DNA from: Betaproteobacteria bacterium
GTDB lineage: Bacteria > Pseudomonadota > Gammaproteobacteria > Burkholderiales > Usitatibacteraceae
Assembly (NCBI GenBank): GCA_016708825.1
Contig: JADJEZ010000001.1
Span: forward strand, 346,969 to 410,968
Length of the DNA stretch: 64,000 nucleotides
Direction of reading: 5' to 3'
Positions 15,844 to 24,209 of this stretch are shown here, in pieces. How positions within the stretch are numbered: position 1 is the first letter of the stretch; each line of letters opens with the position of its first letter. A model generated the notes under the pieces. That model did not search any database. It had not been told where the DNA came from and saw nothing but the letters and a program-made list of their open reading frames with translations. The position numbers and the translations under genes were made by a program.

Positions 15844-18176
15844 TCAGGCGGACTTCTTGGTCTTCGCGGACTTGGCCTTCTTCGCGGTCTTCGTGGTCTT
15901 CGGGACAGCGGCGGTCCTCGAAGCCTTTCCCTTGCCCGGCTTCGACTTCGATTTGGCGGCGATGAGCGCCACGGCCTCGTCGAGCGAAAAGGTATCGATG
16001 GCGTCCTTGTCGGGGATCGTCGCGTTGACCTTGCCGTGCTTTACGTAGGGGCCGTACTTGCCCGAATAGAGCGAGACCGACTGGCCGTCATCGGGATGCT
16101 TGCCGAGGACCCGAAGCGCACCCCGCCCACCGGGGCTCTTGGGCTCCTTCAACAGGGCCACTGCCCGTTCCAGGGCGATGTCGAAGACGTTTTCGTCCTT
16201 GGGGATCGACTTGAACTGGCCGTCATGGTTCACGTAGGGACCGAAGCGACCGATGGCGGCAACGACTTTCTTGCCGGTTTCCGGATGTGCGCCCAGGTCG
16301 CGCGGAAGCGCCAGCATCTTGAGGGCGACCTCGAGGCTCGCCGTTTCAGGGGCGATGTTCTTGGGCAGCGACACGCGCTTCGGCTTCTCGTCGCCGGTGG
16401 CCTCGCCTAGCTGGAAATACCATCCGAAGGGGCCCTGGAGCAGCTGTATGAGCTTTTTCGTCTTCGGGTCCACGCCGATGTCGCGCTTGGCCGGGCCCTC
16501 CGAGGAATCGCCGCTTCCGTCCAGGTTCCGGGTGTAGTCGCATTCGGGATAGCCGGGGCATCCGATGAAGCGGCCGCGGCGCCCGAGGCGGATGGTCAAC
16601 TTGTGGGCCTTGCACTTCGGGCAGTCCTCTTCGAGGACTTCCTGCGTGACTTCCTTCCGGGAAACCGATTCCTTGAGACCGATCTGGGCCGAAAAATCCT
16701 TCCAGAAGCGGTCCAGGACCGGGATCCATTCCTCCTTGCCGTTCGATATGTCGTCGAGTTCGTCCTCGAGCTTCGCGGTGAACTCGTAGTCCACCCAGTG
16801 CGCGAAATGCTCGGTGAGGAACTTGGTGACGACGCGGCCGACATCGGTGGGCTCGAATCGCTTCTTGTCGAGCACCACGTACTCGCGGTTCTGCAGAGTC
16901 GAGATGATCGAAGCGTAGGTCGACGGCCGGCCGATTCCGAACTGCTCGAGCGCTTTCACCAGGCTCGCCTCGGAGTAGCGAGGCGGCGGCTGCGTGAAAT
17001 GCTGCTCGCCGTAGAGCTTGAGGATCGGCACCGAATCGCCCATCTCGAGCGCGGGGAGGCGCTTGTTCTCCTCTTCCACGGCGTCGTCCACATCCTCGTG
17101 GTAAACGGCGTAGAACCCCGGGAACACCATCGTCTGCCCGGTGGCGCGAAAGAGGTTCCCGGCGCCGCCCACCGTGAAATCGACGGCCACCGTGTCGAAC
17201 TTCGCGGGAGTCATCTGGCAGGAAAGCGCGCGCTTCCAGATCATCTCGTAGAGCTTTCGCTGCTCGTCGTTCAGGTACGGCGCAACCGATTCCGGGGTGC
17301 GGACGATCGAGGTCGGCCGAATCGCCTCGTGGGCTTCCTGCGCATTCTTGGCCGTGCTCTTGTAGGTGATGGGGGACTTGGGAAGGTAGTCGGCGCCGAA
17401 GCTCTTCGTGATGTAGCCGCGAATCTCGGAGATCGCCTCCTTCGACAGGCTCACGGAATCCGTCCGCATGTAGGTGATGAGGCCGGTGACCGCCCTTCCG
17501 ATCGAAACGCCTTCGTAGAGGCTTTGTGCGACCTTCATGGCGCGGTCTGTTGTGAAACCGAGCTTGCGCACGGCCTCCTGCTGCAGCGTAGATGTCGTGA
17601 ATGGCGGCGCCGGCGAGCGCAGCTTGCGCTTCTTCTCGATCTCGGCGACGCGAGCCACCGACTTGGCGTGTGTTTCCAGGTATGCGGTGATCTCCGCGTT
17701 TCGTGCGGCATCGCCGACGGAAAACTGGTCGAGCTTCTCCGACTTGAAGTGGGTGAGCTTCGCGGTGAACGGCGCCTTCGCCTTCTCGGAGTCGAAATGT
17801 ACAGACCAGTACTCGCGCGAGGAGAATTTCTCGATCTCTATCTCGCTTTGAGCTTCTTGTCCTTGAGCACGCGCTTGGCCTTCAGGATCTCGGAGAGGTG
17901 CCACGCGATGGCTTCGCCTTCGCGGTCCGGGTCCGTGGCGAGGAGGATCGTATCCGCGTCCTTCACGGCCTTCGCGATCGCGTCGACGTGCTTGGCGTTG
18001 CGGTCGATGACCTCGTATTTCATGCGGAAGTCGTCGGCGGGGTCGACCGCGCCGGTTTTGGGCACCAGGTCGCGGACGTGTCCGTAGGAGGCGAGGATCT
18101 CGAAGTCCTTGCCGAGGTATTTCTTGAGCGTCTTCGCCTTCGATGGCGATTCGACGATGAGAAGATGGGAGGCCAT
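15844..18176 (-). pseudogene. topA: DNA topoisomerase I, internally deleted and out of frame in this sequence
   Basis: The N-terminal part starts at the ATG at 18176 (MASHLLIVESPSKAKTLKKY) and holds the TOPRIM acidic motif ATDPDREGEAIAWHL. It ends at a stop at 17838, just after the conserved HLSEILKAKRVLKDKK. The rest reads in another frame from SEIEIEKFSSREYW at about 17850 to 15844, with the catalytic-tyrosine segment GLITYMRTDS, a CPKC...CPGYPEC zinc ribbon, C-terminal repeats and a Lys-rich tail. The family segment normally between them (helical QQARRALDYLVGF and GLSAGRVQS region) is missing, about 70-80 residues by comparison with other TopA. The gene is normally essential, so misassembly or a second copy elsewhere should be considered. 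Confidence 0.88.
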
Positions 18177-18248
18177 GGGAGCGTTGTCGGCTATTTTTTC
18201 ATTCGATGTAGCGGGGGCGGCGGGCCTTGCCGGCCCCAATCGCGGGGG

Positions 18249-19397
18249 TCAGGGTACAGCAAGTTGCCGGTAAAGCCCGCCCGGCAGCCTTTCGACGCGC
18301 CCTTCCAGCTCGAGCCGGGTGAGCTGCGCGGCGAGCTCGGGTGCCAGGATTCCGGTGCGTTGCGAGAGCGCATCCACGCTCGCGGGGGCATGACCCAAGG
18401 CTTGCATGAGGGGGTGGTTGCCGCGCGCCGGCTCGCAGGTTTCGTCATGTGCCGGCGGCACCGGGGGGCGCGATCCGAGCTCCGCGAGAACGTCTTCGGC
18501 CGACTCCACGAGTTTCGCACCCTGCTTTATCAATGCGTGGCATCCCTTCGACAGGGGGGAGTGGATCGAACCGGGAACCGCCAGGACCTCGCGCCCCTGC
18601 TCGAGCGCAAGGCGGGCGGTCGTGAGGGAACCGCTCCTTGGCGCCGCTTCGACAACCAGGACGCCCAGGGACAGGCCGCTGATGATGCGGTTTCGCCGGG
18701 GAAAGTTGGCTGCGACCGGGGCCGTCGCGAGAGGATATTCCGATACGATCGCGCCCGAATGCGCGAGTTGGTGGGCGAGCTCGCGGTTTCGCGCGGGATA
18801 GATGCGGTCCAGTCCCGTTCCCACGACCGCGATGCTCGCCGACGGGCCATCCAGCCCGCCTCGGTGAGCGGCGGCATCGATGCCGAGCGCAAGGCCGCTC
18901 ACGACGACAAAGCCGGCTTCGGAAAGCACGAGGGCGAACTCATGTGCATCCAGTTCTCCCTGCCGTGTCGCATTCCGGCTACCGACGATGGCGATCGCGG
19001 GCCGGTTGAGCAGGGGCAGCGCGCCAATGGCGTACAGCACTGTGGGGGGGTCGGGGATCTGAAGGAGCATCTGGGGATAGTCCTCGTCCCCGAGTGCCAG
19101 GAGATGGTGGCCTGGCAGATCGAGCCACGCAAGCGTGGCGCCGAGCAAGTCAGGAGGCGGCCCCTTGGCGATCAGGTCGGCGACTTTCTCGCCAACGACC
19201 GGCACGAGCGAGGAGCGTTCGGCTGCGGCGACTGCGGCGGGCGAACCGAAGTGCCTGAGGAGCGCGCGCTGCGCCGTGCCGGCAATGCCGGGAACGAGGC
19301 AAAGGCAAAGCCATTCGGTGGCGTCTTGGCGCAAGGCGGGGGGTGTGGCAGGTCCGGGAGCGGGGCTTGATCGTACAACGTGTCGAGTACCGGTCAC
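18249..19397 (-). CDS. dprA: DNA-processing protein DprA
   Basis: Loads RecA onto incoming single-stranded DNA during transformation. The Rossmann-like core shows AIVGSRNATRQGELDA, VVSGLALGIDAAAHRG, VGTGLDRIYPARNREL and FPRRNRIISGLS, all typical. A C-terminal winged-helix (DALSQRTGILAPELAAQLTRLELEGRV) is present. The frame stays open to 19451, but that start would lie beyond the terminator hairpin at 19413-19440, so the GTG at 19397 is preferred (382 residues); the true start could be a little further in. It precedes topA as in many Proteobacteria. With type IV pilus genes nearby, natural competence is a reasonable inference. Confidence 0.92.
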   Translation of the reverse strand: MTGTRHVVRSSPAPGPATPPALRQDATEWLCLCLVPGIAGTAQRALLRHFGSPAAVAAAERSSLVPVVGEKVADLIAKGPPPDLLGATLAWLDLPGHHLLALGDEDYPQMLLQIPDPPTVLYAIGALPLLNRPAIAIVGSRNATRQGELDAHEFALVLSEAGFVVVSGLALGIDAAAHRGGLDGPSASIAVVGTGLDRIYPARNRELAHQLAHSGAIVSEYPLATAPVAANFPRRNRIISGLSLGVLVVEAAPRSGSLTTARLALEQGREVLAVPGSIHSPLSKGCHALIKQGAKLVESAEDVLAELGSRPPVPPAHDETCEPARGNHPLMQALGHAPASVDALSQRTGILAPELAAQLTRLELEGRVERLPGGLYRQLAVP

Positions 19398-19412
19398 GCT
19401 GACGAGGCTTGG

Positions 19413-19440
19413 AATGAAAGCGGGGGCCGAAGCCCCCGCC
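19413..19440 (-). terminator. Intrinsic terminator after the LysM gene
   Basis: On the minus strand an eight-base stem GCGGGGGC / GCCCCCGC with a TTCG tetraloop is followed by TTTCATT. It lies between the LysM gene stop and the dprA coding region, so dprA probably has its own promoter or depends on read-through. Confidence 0.7.
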
Positions 19441-19466
19441 GGTTGCAGCAAGCGACGCGCGAGCGG

Positions 19467-20663
19467 TCAGGGCGTCTGCACGATGTCTCCGACGGAGATG
19501 GGCTTCACGCTCTTCAGGATCATCCCGTAGGAGAGCTTTTCGAAGGTGCGGAACACGAACACCAGGCCGCTGCGTTCGTCAGGAAGTATGAGTGGCTGTC
19601 CCGCCGGGGCAGTCGGGGGAGCCTTCGGGTCGGCGCTGGCGGACGCGACGATCGTATCGGGGACGATCGGGTTGGGCTTGACGTCGATCTTCGGCATCCC
19701 GAAACCCCCGAGGAGGTCCCCGATCAGCGGTGGCCTGCGGTTTCCGACGAGTTCGCCTCCCTTGCGCATCGTGGCGAGCACATGGCCCACTTCCACGCCG
19801 TCACGCGAGCCGCGGTTGATGGACACGATGGAATACTGGGCTATGTCCGCAACGCTTCCCCTCACCGAGAGAATGACGCCCTTGATCGGCTTGTCCGGCG
19901 CACGCGGAATGTAGGACGGAAACGATACCTCGCGGGCCGGCATCAGCCGGTCGTTCTGGTTGATCTCCTGCTTGGCGCGCGTGATCTCCACCGTGCTCGG
20001 GGAGCCGAAGCGCTTGACGCGAGCGTCGCCCACGTGGATCGCTTCGAATCCAAGCACCTCTCCGGAGTCGGGATCGGTGAGGCTCTCGCCTGGACGGAAG
20101 ATCTGCCAGTTGAGGGCGTCGCCGGATCGAAGACCGGATACGTAGGCCGTGTTGCCCGCGCCGATGATCACGCGCTCTTCCTCGGTCGCGACGATCTGCG
20201 GCATGGAATCCATGCTGCCAGGCTCGACCACGAGCGGTTGCGTGAGGAACGGGCCGATGGCCGTGCCGGGAATCGTGGGAATCGCCGTGGCGAGAGGGGC
20301 CACACGGGTTCGGGGCTGCAAGCGAACGACATTGCCTTCGGCAATCGCGCCGCCGGCGATGAGCGAGAGGCTTGGTGAGAGCCCGGAGCGATCGAGTCGA
20401 ATGATGTCGCCGGGATAGATGAGGTGCGGGTTCTTGATCTGGTCCCGGTTCATCTGCCAGATCTGCGGCCACTTCCAGGGTTCCTTGAGGAACTTGCCTG
20501 AAATGGCCCAGAGCGTATCGCCTTTCTGGACGGTGTACTCGGAAGGGGCATCGGCCTGGAGGTCGTTCATCGAGGCGGCCGCCGAAGCAGTGGCCTGCGA
20601 GGATGCCAAACCCGGAACCAAACTGGCCGAAGCGACGACTAACGCTATAATGAGCTTTCGCAT
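19467..20663 (-). CDS. LysM-domain secreted protein
   Basis: A 398-residue exported protein with a signal peptide (MRKLIIALVVASASLVPGLASSQA). One LysM domain lies at about residues 42-92 (YTVQKGDTLWAISGKFL ... NPHLIYPGDIIRL), which normally binds peptidoglycan. The remaining 300 residues are not a catalytic domain I recognise; they contain a region resembling the extended LysM proteins found beside dprA in many betaproteobacteria. A role at the cell wall is inferred from LysM only. It is divergent from def across a 116-base A+T-rich gap and is followed by a terminator. Confidence 0.88.
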   Translation of the reverse strand: MRKLIIALVVASASLVPGLASSQATASAAASMNDLQADAPSEYTVQKGDTLWAISGKFLKEPWKWPQIWQMNRDQIKNPHLIYPGDIIRLDRSGLSPSLSLIAGGAIAEGNVVRLQPRTRVAPLATAIPTIPGTAIGPFLTQPLVVEPGSMDSMPQIVATEEERVIIGAGNTAYVSGLRSGDALNWQIFRPGESLTDPDSGEVLGFEAIHVGDARVKRFGSPSTVEITRAKQEINQNDRLMPAREVSFPSYIPRAPDKPIKGVILSVRGSVADIAQYSIVSINRGSRDGVEVGHVLATMRKGGELVGNRRPPLIGDLLGGFGMPKIDVKPNPIVPDTIVASASADPKAPPTAPAGQPLILPDERSGLVFVFRTFEKLSYGMILKSVKPISVGDIVQTP

Positions 20664-20779
20664 CGCGGCTCTCTCTTTGGGATATGGGGCGAAGGACCCA
20701 TATTCTGAAAAAGGTTACGACCTCTTTTTCATGTAGTGCAATAGATTCTGCGCTTAATCTGTTCTATTAGCAAGCATTT

Positions 20780-21283
20780 ATGGCCATTCTCGAGATCCTC
20801 CAGTACCCTGACCCGAGACTTCACCTCCCGGCGGTGCGCGTCGACAAGATCGACGAGGCTACCCGAAAGCTCGTTTCTGACATGGCGGAAACCATGTACG
20901 CAGCAGAAGGGGTGGGTCTTGCGGCGACGCAGGTGAACGTTCACCAACAGGTGCTCATCATCGACGTGAGTCCTGACCGCTCGGACCTGCGCGTGTTCAT
21001 CAACCCCGAGGTGATACGCCGGGAAGGGATGGTGCTCAACCAGGAGGGATGCCTGTCGGTTCCGGGGATCTACGACAACGTGGAACGGGCTGACAGCGTG
21101 ACGGTCACCGCCCTGGACGCCAACGGGTCCCGTTTCACCCTGAACGCCTCCGGTCTTCTGGCCTCGTGCGTGCAGCACGAAATGGACCACCTCCAGGGCA
21201 AGGTCTTCGTCGAGCACCTCTCGGAGCTCAAGCAGAACCGCATCCGCGCGAAGCTCAAGAAGCGCCAGCGCAAGGCGGCGTAG
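20780..21283 (+). CDS. def: Peptide deformylase
   Basis: Removes the N-formyl group from nascent proteins using a bound metal. It is 167 residues. All three catalytic motifs are intact: EGVGLAATQ, NQEGCLSVPG (metal-ligand Cys) and VQHEMDHLQG (HExxH with two ligand His and the catalytic Glu). A basic tail follows (KLKKRQRKAA). It begins the def-fmt-rsmB run and is divergent from the LysM gene; the gap 20664-20779 probably holds both promoters, but I could not place them with confidence. Confidence 0.97.
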   Translation: MAILEILQYPDPRLHLPAVRVDKIDEATRKLVSDMAETMYAAEGVGLAATQVNVHQQVLIIDVSPDRSDLRVFINPEVIRREGMVLNQEGCLSVPGIYDNVERADSVTVTALDANGSRFTLNASGLLASCVQHEMDHLQGKVFVEHLSELKQNRIRAKLKKRQRKAA

Positions 21284-21294
21284 CCTTCGCCCGC

Positions 21295-22230
21295 TTGCGC
21301 CTCGTTTTCGCCGGCACGCCCCCTTTCGCCGCCAGTGCCCTCCGGTCGTTGCATGGTGCCGGGCACCAAATTTCGCTCGTTCTGACGCAGCCCGACCGCC
21401 CTTCCGGGCGCGGCCTGAAACCCAAGGCCAGCGCAGTGATGGAAGTGGCTTCGGAAATGCAACTCCCTGTTGCAAAACCGGTTTCCTTGAAACTCGCCGA
21501 GGCCATCGCTCCCATCCAGGCGGCTGTCCACGAAGTGATCGTAGTCGCGGCCTATGGACTCATACTTCCGAAGTCAGTGCTGGCTATCCCATCTCGAGGG
21601 TGCCTGAATATCCACGCCTCCTTGCTTCCCAGATGGCGCGGAGCGGCCCCGATTCAACGGGCGATCCTGGCCGGAGACGAGGAGACGGGCGTGACGATCA
21701 TGGTCATGGAACCCGGCCTGGACACCGGGCCCGTACTGCTGGAACGGCGTATACCCATCGACCCGGCCGATACCACGGCGAGCCTTACCGAAAAGCTGGC
21801 GAAGGTGGGTGCCGAGGCGATCGTGGATGCACTCGACCAGCTCGAGTCGCTGGTGCCTCGCCCTCAGGACGAAGGCAAGGCAAGCTACGCGGCGAAGGTC
21901 GACAAGGCTGAAGCGCAGCTTGATTGGTCGCGAGATGCCAGAGCGCTGGATCGGCAAGTTCGCGCACTCAATCCCTTTCCTGGAGCCGAGTCGCGCGTCC
22001 GCGGAGAAATGCTCAAGATCTGGGAAACGGCGCCGCTCGGTATCTCCGGCCCGCCAGGAACGGTCATTGGTCTCGACCGAGGGCGGCCAGTGGTTGCCTG
22101 CGGAATTGGCGCATTAGCGCTCACTATCGTCCAGAGGCCCGGTTCCAAACGCATGTCCGCAGTCGAGTTCCTGAAAGGCCGTCCGATGCCGCCCGGAACC
22201 CAGCTGGCGACCGCCCCGGGGGAGAGATGA
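21295..22230 (+). CDS. fmt: Methionyl-tRNA formyltransferase
   Basis: Formylates initiator Met-tRNA using 10-formyltetrahydrofolate. From the TTG at 21295 (LRLVFAGTPPFAASALRSLH) it is 311 residues, the family norm. The formyltransferase core has the catalytic N/H segment CLNIHASLLPRWRGAAPIQRAI and the Asp in MEPGLDTGPV. The C-terminal tRNA-binding domain is present (LNPFPGAESRVRGEMLKIW). The TTG start is 12 bases after def; the open extension upstream is out-of-frame def sequence. Confidence 0.96.
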   Translation: MRLVFAGTPPFAASALRSLHGAGHQISLVLTQPDRPSGRGLKPKASAVMEVASEMQLPVAKPVSLKLAEAIAPIQAAVHEVIVVAAYGLILPKSVLAIPSRGCLNIHASLLPRWRGAAPIQRAILAGDEETGVTIMVMEPGLDTGPVLLERRIPIDPADTTASLTEKLAKVGAEAIVDALDQLESLVPRPQDEGKASYAAKVDKAEAQLDWSRDARALDRQVRALNPFPGAESRVRGEMLKIWETAPLGISGPPGTVIGLDRGRPVVACGIGALALTIVQRPGSKRMSAVEFLKGRPMPPGTQLATAPGER

Positions 22231-22381
22231 GCCAGGTTTTCTTGTGGTAGCCCCGCATACCGTTCCCAGATCTCGGTTGGCCAGGCGATCCGAAGCCTGG
22301 CAATCCTGGCCCCGCGGCACATTCGCATACTGAAAGCCCACCGGCGGGTGGCTCCTCCGAGCCCACCGCCCTCCACGACCC

Positions 22382-23650
22382 GTGCTCGAAATCCAACTCT
22401 GTGCTGCCGCCGTTATCGGCGCGACGCTCGCCGGCCGCAATCTTTCTTCGGCCTTTGTAGACAGCTTCCGGCAGCATCCAACCCTGGATGCTGGCGAGCG
22501 CGCCGTAGTGCGCGAGATCTGCTACGAGGGGATGCGTTCGCTGGGGTTGCTGGAGGCGCAGCTCGCGAAGCTGCTGCTCACGCCTGTGCGGCACTCCGGA
22601 CTGCGCAGCCTTCTCCTGGTAGGACTCGCGCAGTTGCAGTTCACGCGAGCGAAGCCCTACGCCGTTGTGGACCACGCCGTGCAGGCGGCCGAGCGCCTCG
22701 GACAACCCGCTGCGCGCGGACTGGTGAACGCCGTTCTGCGTAACTTCCTTCGCCGCCAGAAGGACCTTGGTCGGGAAGCCTGGACTACCCCGGAAGCTCG
22801 GTACGGATTTCCCGAATGGTGGGTTCGCAAGCTCAAGGAACAGCATCCTTCCGAATGGGAAAGGATTCTGGTCTCGGAGAACAGGCACCCTCCCATGACC
22901 CTGCGCGTAAATGCCCGGCGTACGACCGTAGACGAATACCTCGTTCGCCTTCGGCAGGCGGGAATCGACGCCAAGCCCCTCGGCGGCTCGGCGGTGCGGA
23001 TAGACCCAAGACCGGTTGGGGAAGTGCCCGGATTCGCCGACGGCTTCTCCAGCGTTCAGGATGCCGGCGCCCAGTGGGCAGCGAGGCTCCTCGAGGTCCA
23101 GGATGGGCAGCGTGTCCTCGACGCCTGCGCAGCACCCGGCGGCAAGACGGGTCATCTTCTCGAGCTCGCGGGCCTGGACCTGCTGGCCATCGATGACGAC
23201 TCGGAAAGGCTCGAGCGGGTTCGCGAAAACCTCACGCGGCTCAACTTGCAAGCGACCCTCGCCTGTGCCGACGTCGCAGACCCGTCCGCCTGGTGGGATG
23301 GCCGCCCGTTCCAGCGGATCCTGCTCGACGCCCCCTGCAGTGCCTCCGGGGTGGCCCGACGCCATCCGGACGTCCGCTGGAACCGGCGCCCGTCGGACCT
23401 GGCGAAGCTCGCCGAGCAACAGGTCCGACTGCTCGAAGGCGTGTGGCAAGTCCTTGAGACTAGTGGTAAATTGCTCTACGTAACCTGCTCCGTTTTCCGG
23501 GAAGAGAACGAGTCCACCGTGGAATCGTTTCTGGCCCGGCGGGCAGACGCGCGCATTGCTCCATTACAGGCCGGCGCCCCCGAAGGCGGCCGGATAACGC
23601 CAGACGATGACCACGACGGATTCTTCTTCGCTCTGCTCGAAAAGCGCTAG
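22382..23650 (+). CDS. rsmB: 16S rRNA (cytosine967-C5)-methyltransferase RsmB
   Basis: Methylates C967 of 16S rRNA. The 422-residue protein has an N-terminal NusB-like RNA-binding domain (about 1-140) and a C-terminal SAM-dependent methyltransferase. SAM motif I is DACAAPGGKTGHLLEL; the two catalytic cysteines are in LDAPCSASG and YVTCSVFREEN. The start is a GTG without a clear Shine-Dalgarno, so a nearby alternative start is possible. A 151-base gap separates it from fmt and contains a short inverted repeat (AGCCCACC / GGGTGGCT) but no recognisable gene. Confidence 0.95.
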   Translation: MLEIQLCAAAVIGATLAGRNLSSAFVDSFRQHPTLDAGERAVVREICYEGMRSLGLLEAQLAKLLLTPVRHSGLRSLLLVGLAQLQFTRAKPYAVVDHAVQAAERLGQPAARGLVNAVLRNFLRRQKDLGREAWTTPEARYGFPEWWVRKLKEQHPSEWERILVSENRHPPMTLRVNARRTTVDEYLVRLRQAGIDAKPLGGSAVRIDPRPVGEVPGFADGFSSVQDAGAQWAARLLEVQDGQRVLDACAAPGGKTGHLLELAGLDLLAIDDDSERLERVRENLTRLNLQATLACADVADPSAWWDGRPFQRILLDAPCSASGVARRHPDVRWNRRPSDLAKLAEQQVRLLEGVWQVLETSGKLLYVTCSVFREENESTVESFLARRADARIAPLQAGAPEGGRITPDDDHDGFFFALLEKR

Positions 23651-24209
23651 CGCGCAATGGCGCGTTGCGCTGGGGGCGCTGCTGTTCGCGTGGTGCGCGC
23701 TCCTCGTGGCGGGGCCGGCGAACGCCGATGGCATCAACCCGGTATTCGCGAAAGTCGAATCCGGTCCCGACGGATATCACCTCGACGCGGAGTTCGACAT
23801 CCACTTCAGTCCCGGCCTCGAGGAAGCCGTGAATCGCGGAGTCGCGCTCTACTTCGTTGTCGAGTTCGAGCTGAGCAAGCCGCGTTGGTACTGGTTCGAC
23901 GAAAAACCCGTCCAGCTCACCCAAACCTACAAGATCACGTATACCCCGCTGCTTCGGCAGTACAGGCTTTCGGCGGGCAGCGCGTACCAGAACTTCACCC
24001 GGTTGGAGGACATCGTGAGCGCCCTGGCGCGCGTACGCGGCTGGCCCGTCGCCGACCCAGGGGCGTTGCGCAAGCAAGGTGAGTACCAGGCCGCCATCCG
24101 CATGCGGCTCGATACGACACAGTTGCCCAAACCCTTCCAACTCAACGCGGTCGCCTCGCGCGACTGGAACCTAGCATCGGATTGGTATCGGTGGATCGTC
24201 CATCCATGA
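23607..24209 (+). CDS. DUF4390 family exported protein
   Basis: A 200-residue protein with a hydrophobic export signal at about 20-40 (VALGALLFAWCALLVAGPANA), so periplasmic or membrane-anchored. It matches the DUF4390 proteins that sit between rsmB and ntrY in many betaproteobacteria, with the typical KPRWYWFDEKPV and RQYRLSAGSAYQNF segments. Its biochemical function is unknown. It overlaps the rsmB end by 44 bases and the ntrY start by four (ATGA), so expression is coupled to both. Confidence 0.85.
   Translation: MTTTDSSSLCSKSASAQWRVALGALLFAWCALLVAGPANADGINPVFAKVESGPDGYHLDAEFDIHFSPGLEEAVNRGVALYFVVEFELSKPRWYWFDEKPVQLTQTYKITYTPLLRQYRLSAGSAYQNFTRLEDIVSALARVRGWPVADPGALRKQGEYQAAIRMRLDTTQLPKPFQLNAVASRDWNLASDWYRWIVHP

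Noticed and set aside
20664..20779. Specific promoter hexamers between the LysM gene and def
   Set aside because: The gap is A+T-rich and promoters are expected, but no -35/-10 pair at proper spacing stood out for either direction.
22231..22381. Possible missing gene (such as htpX) between fmt and rsmB
   Set aside because: The 151-base gap has no frame of suitable length and only a short inverted repeat.
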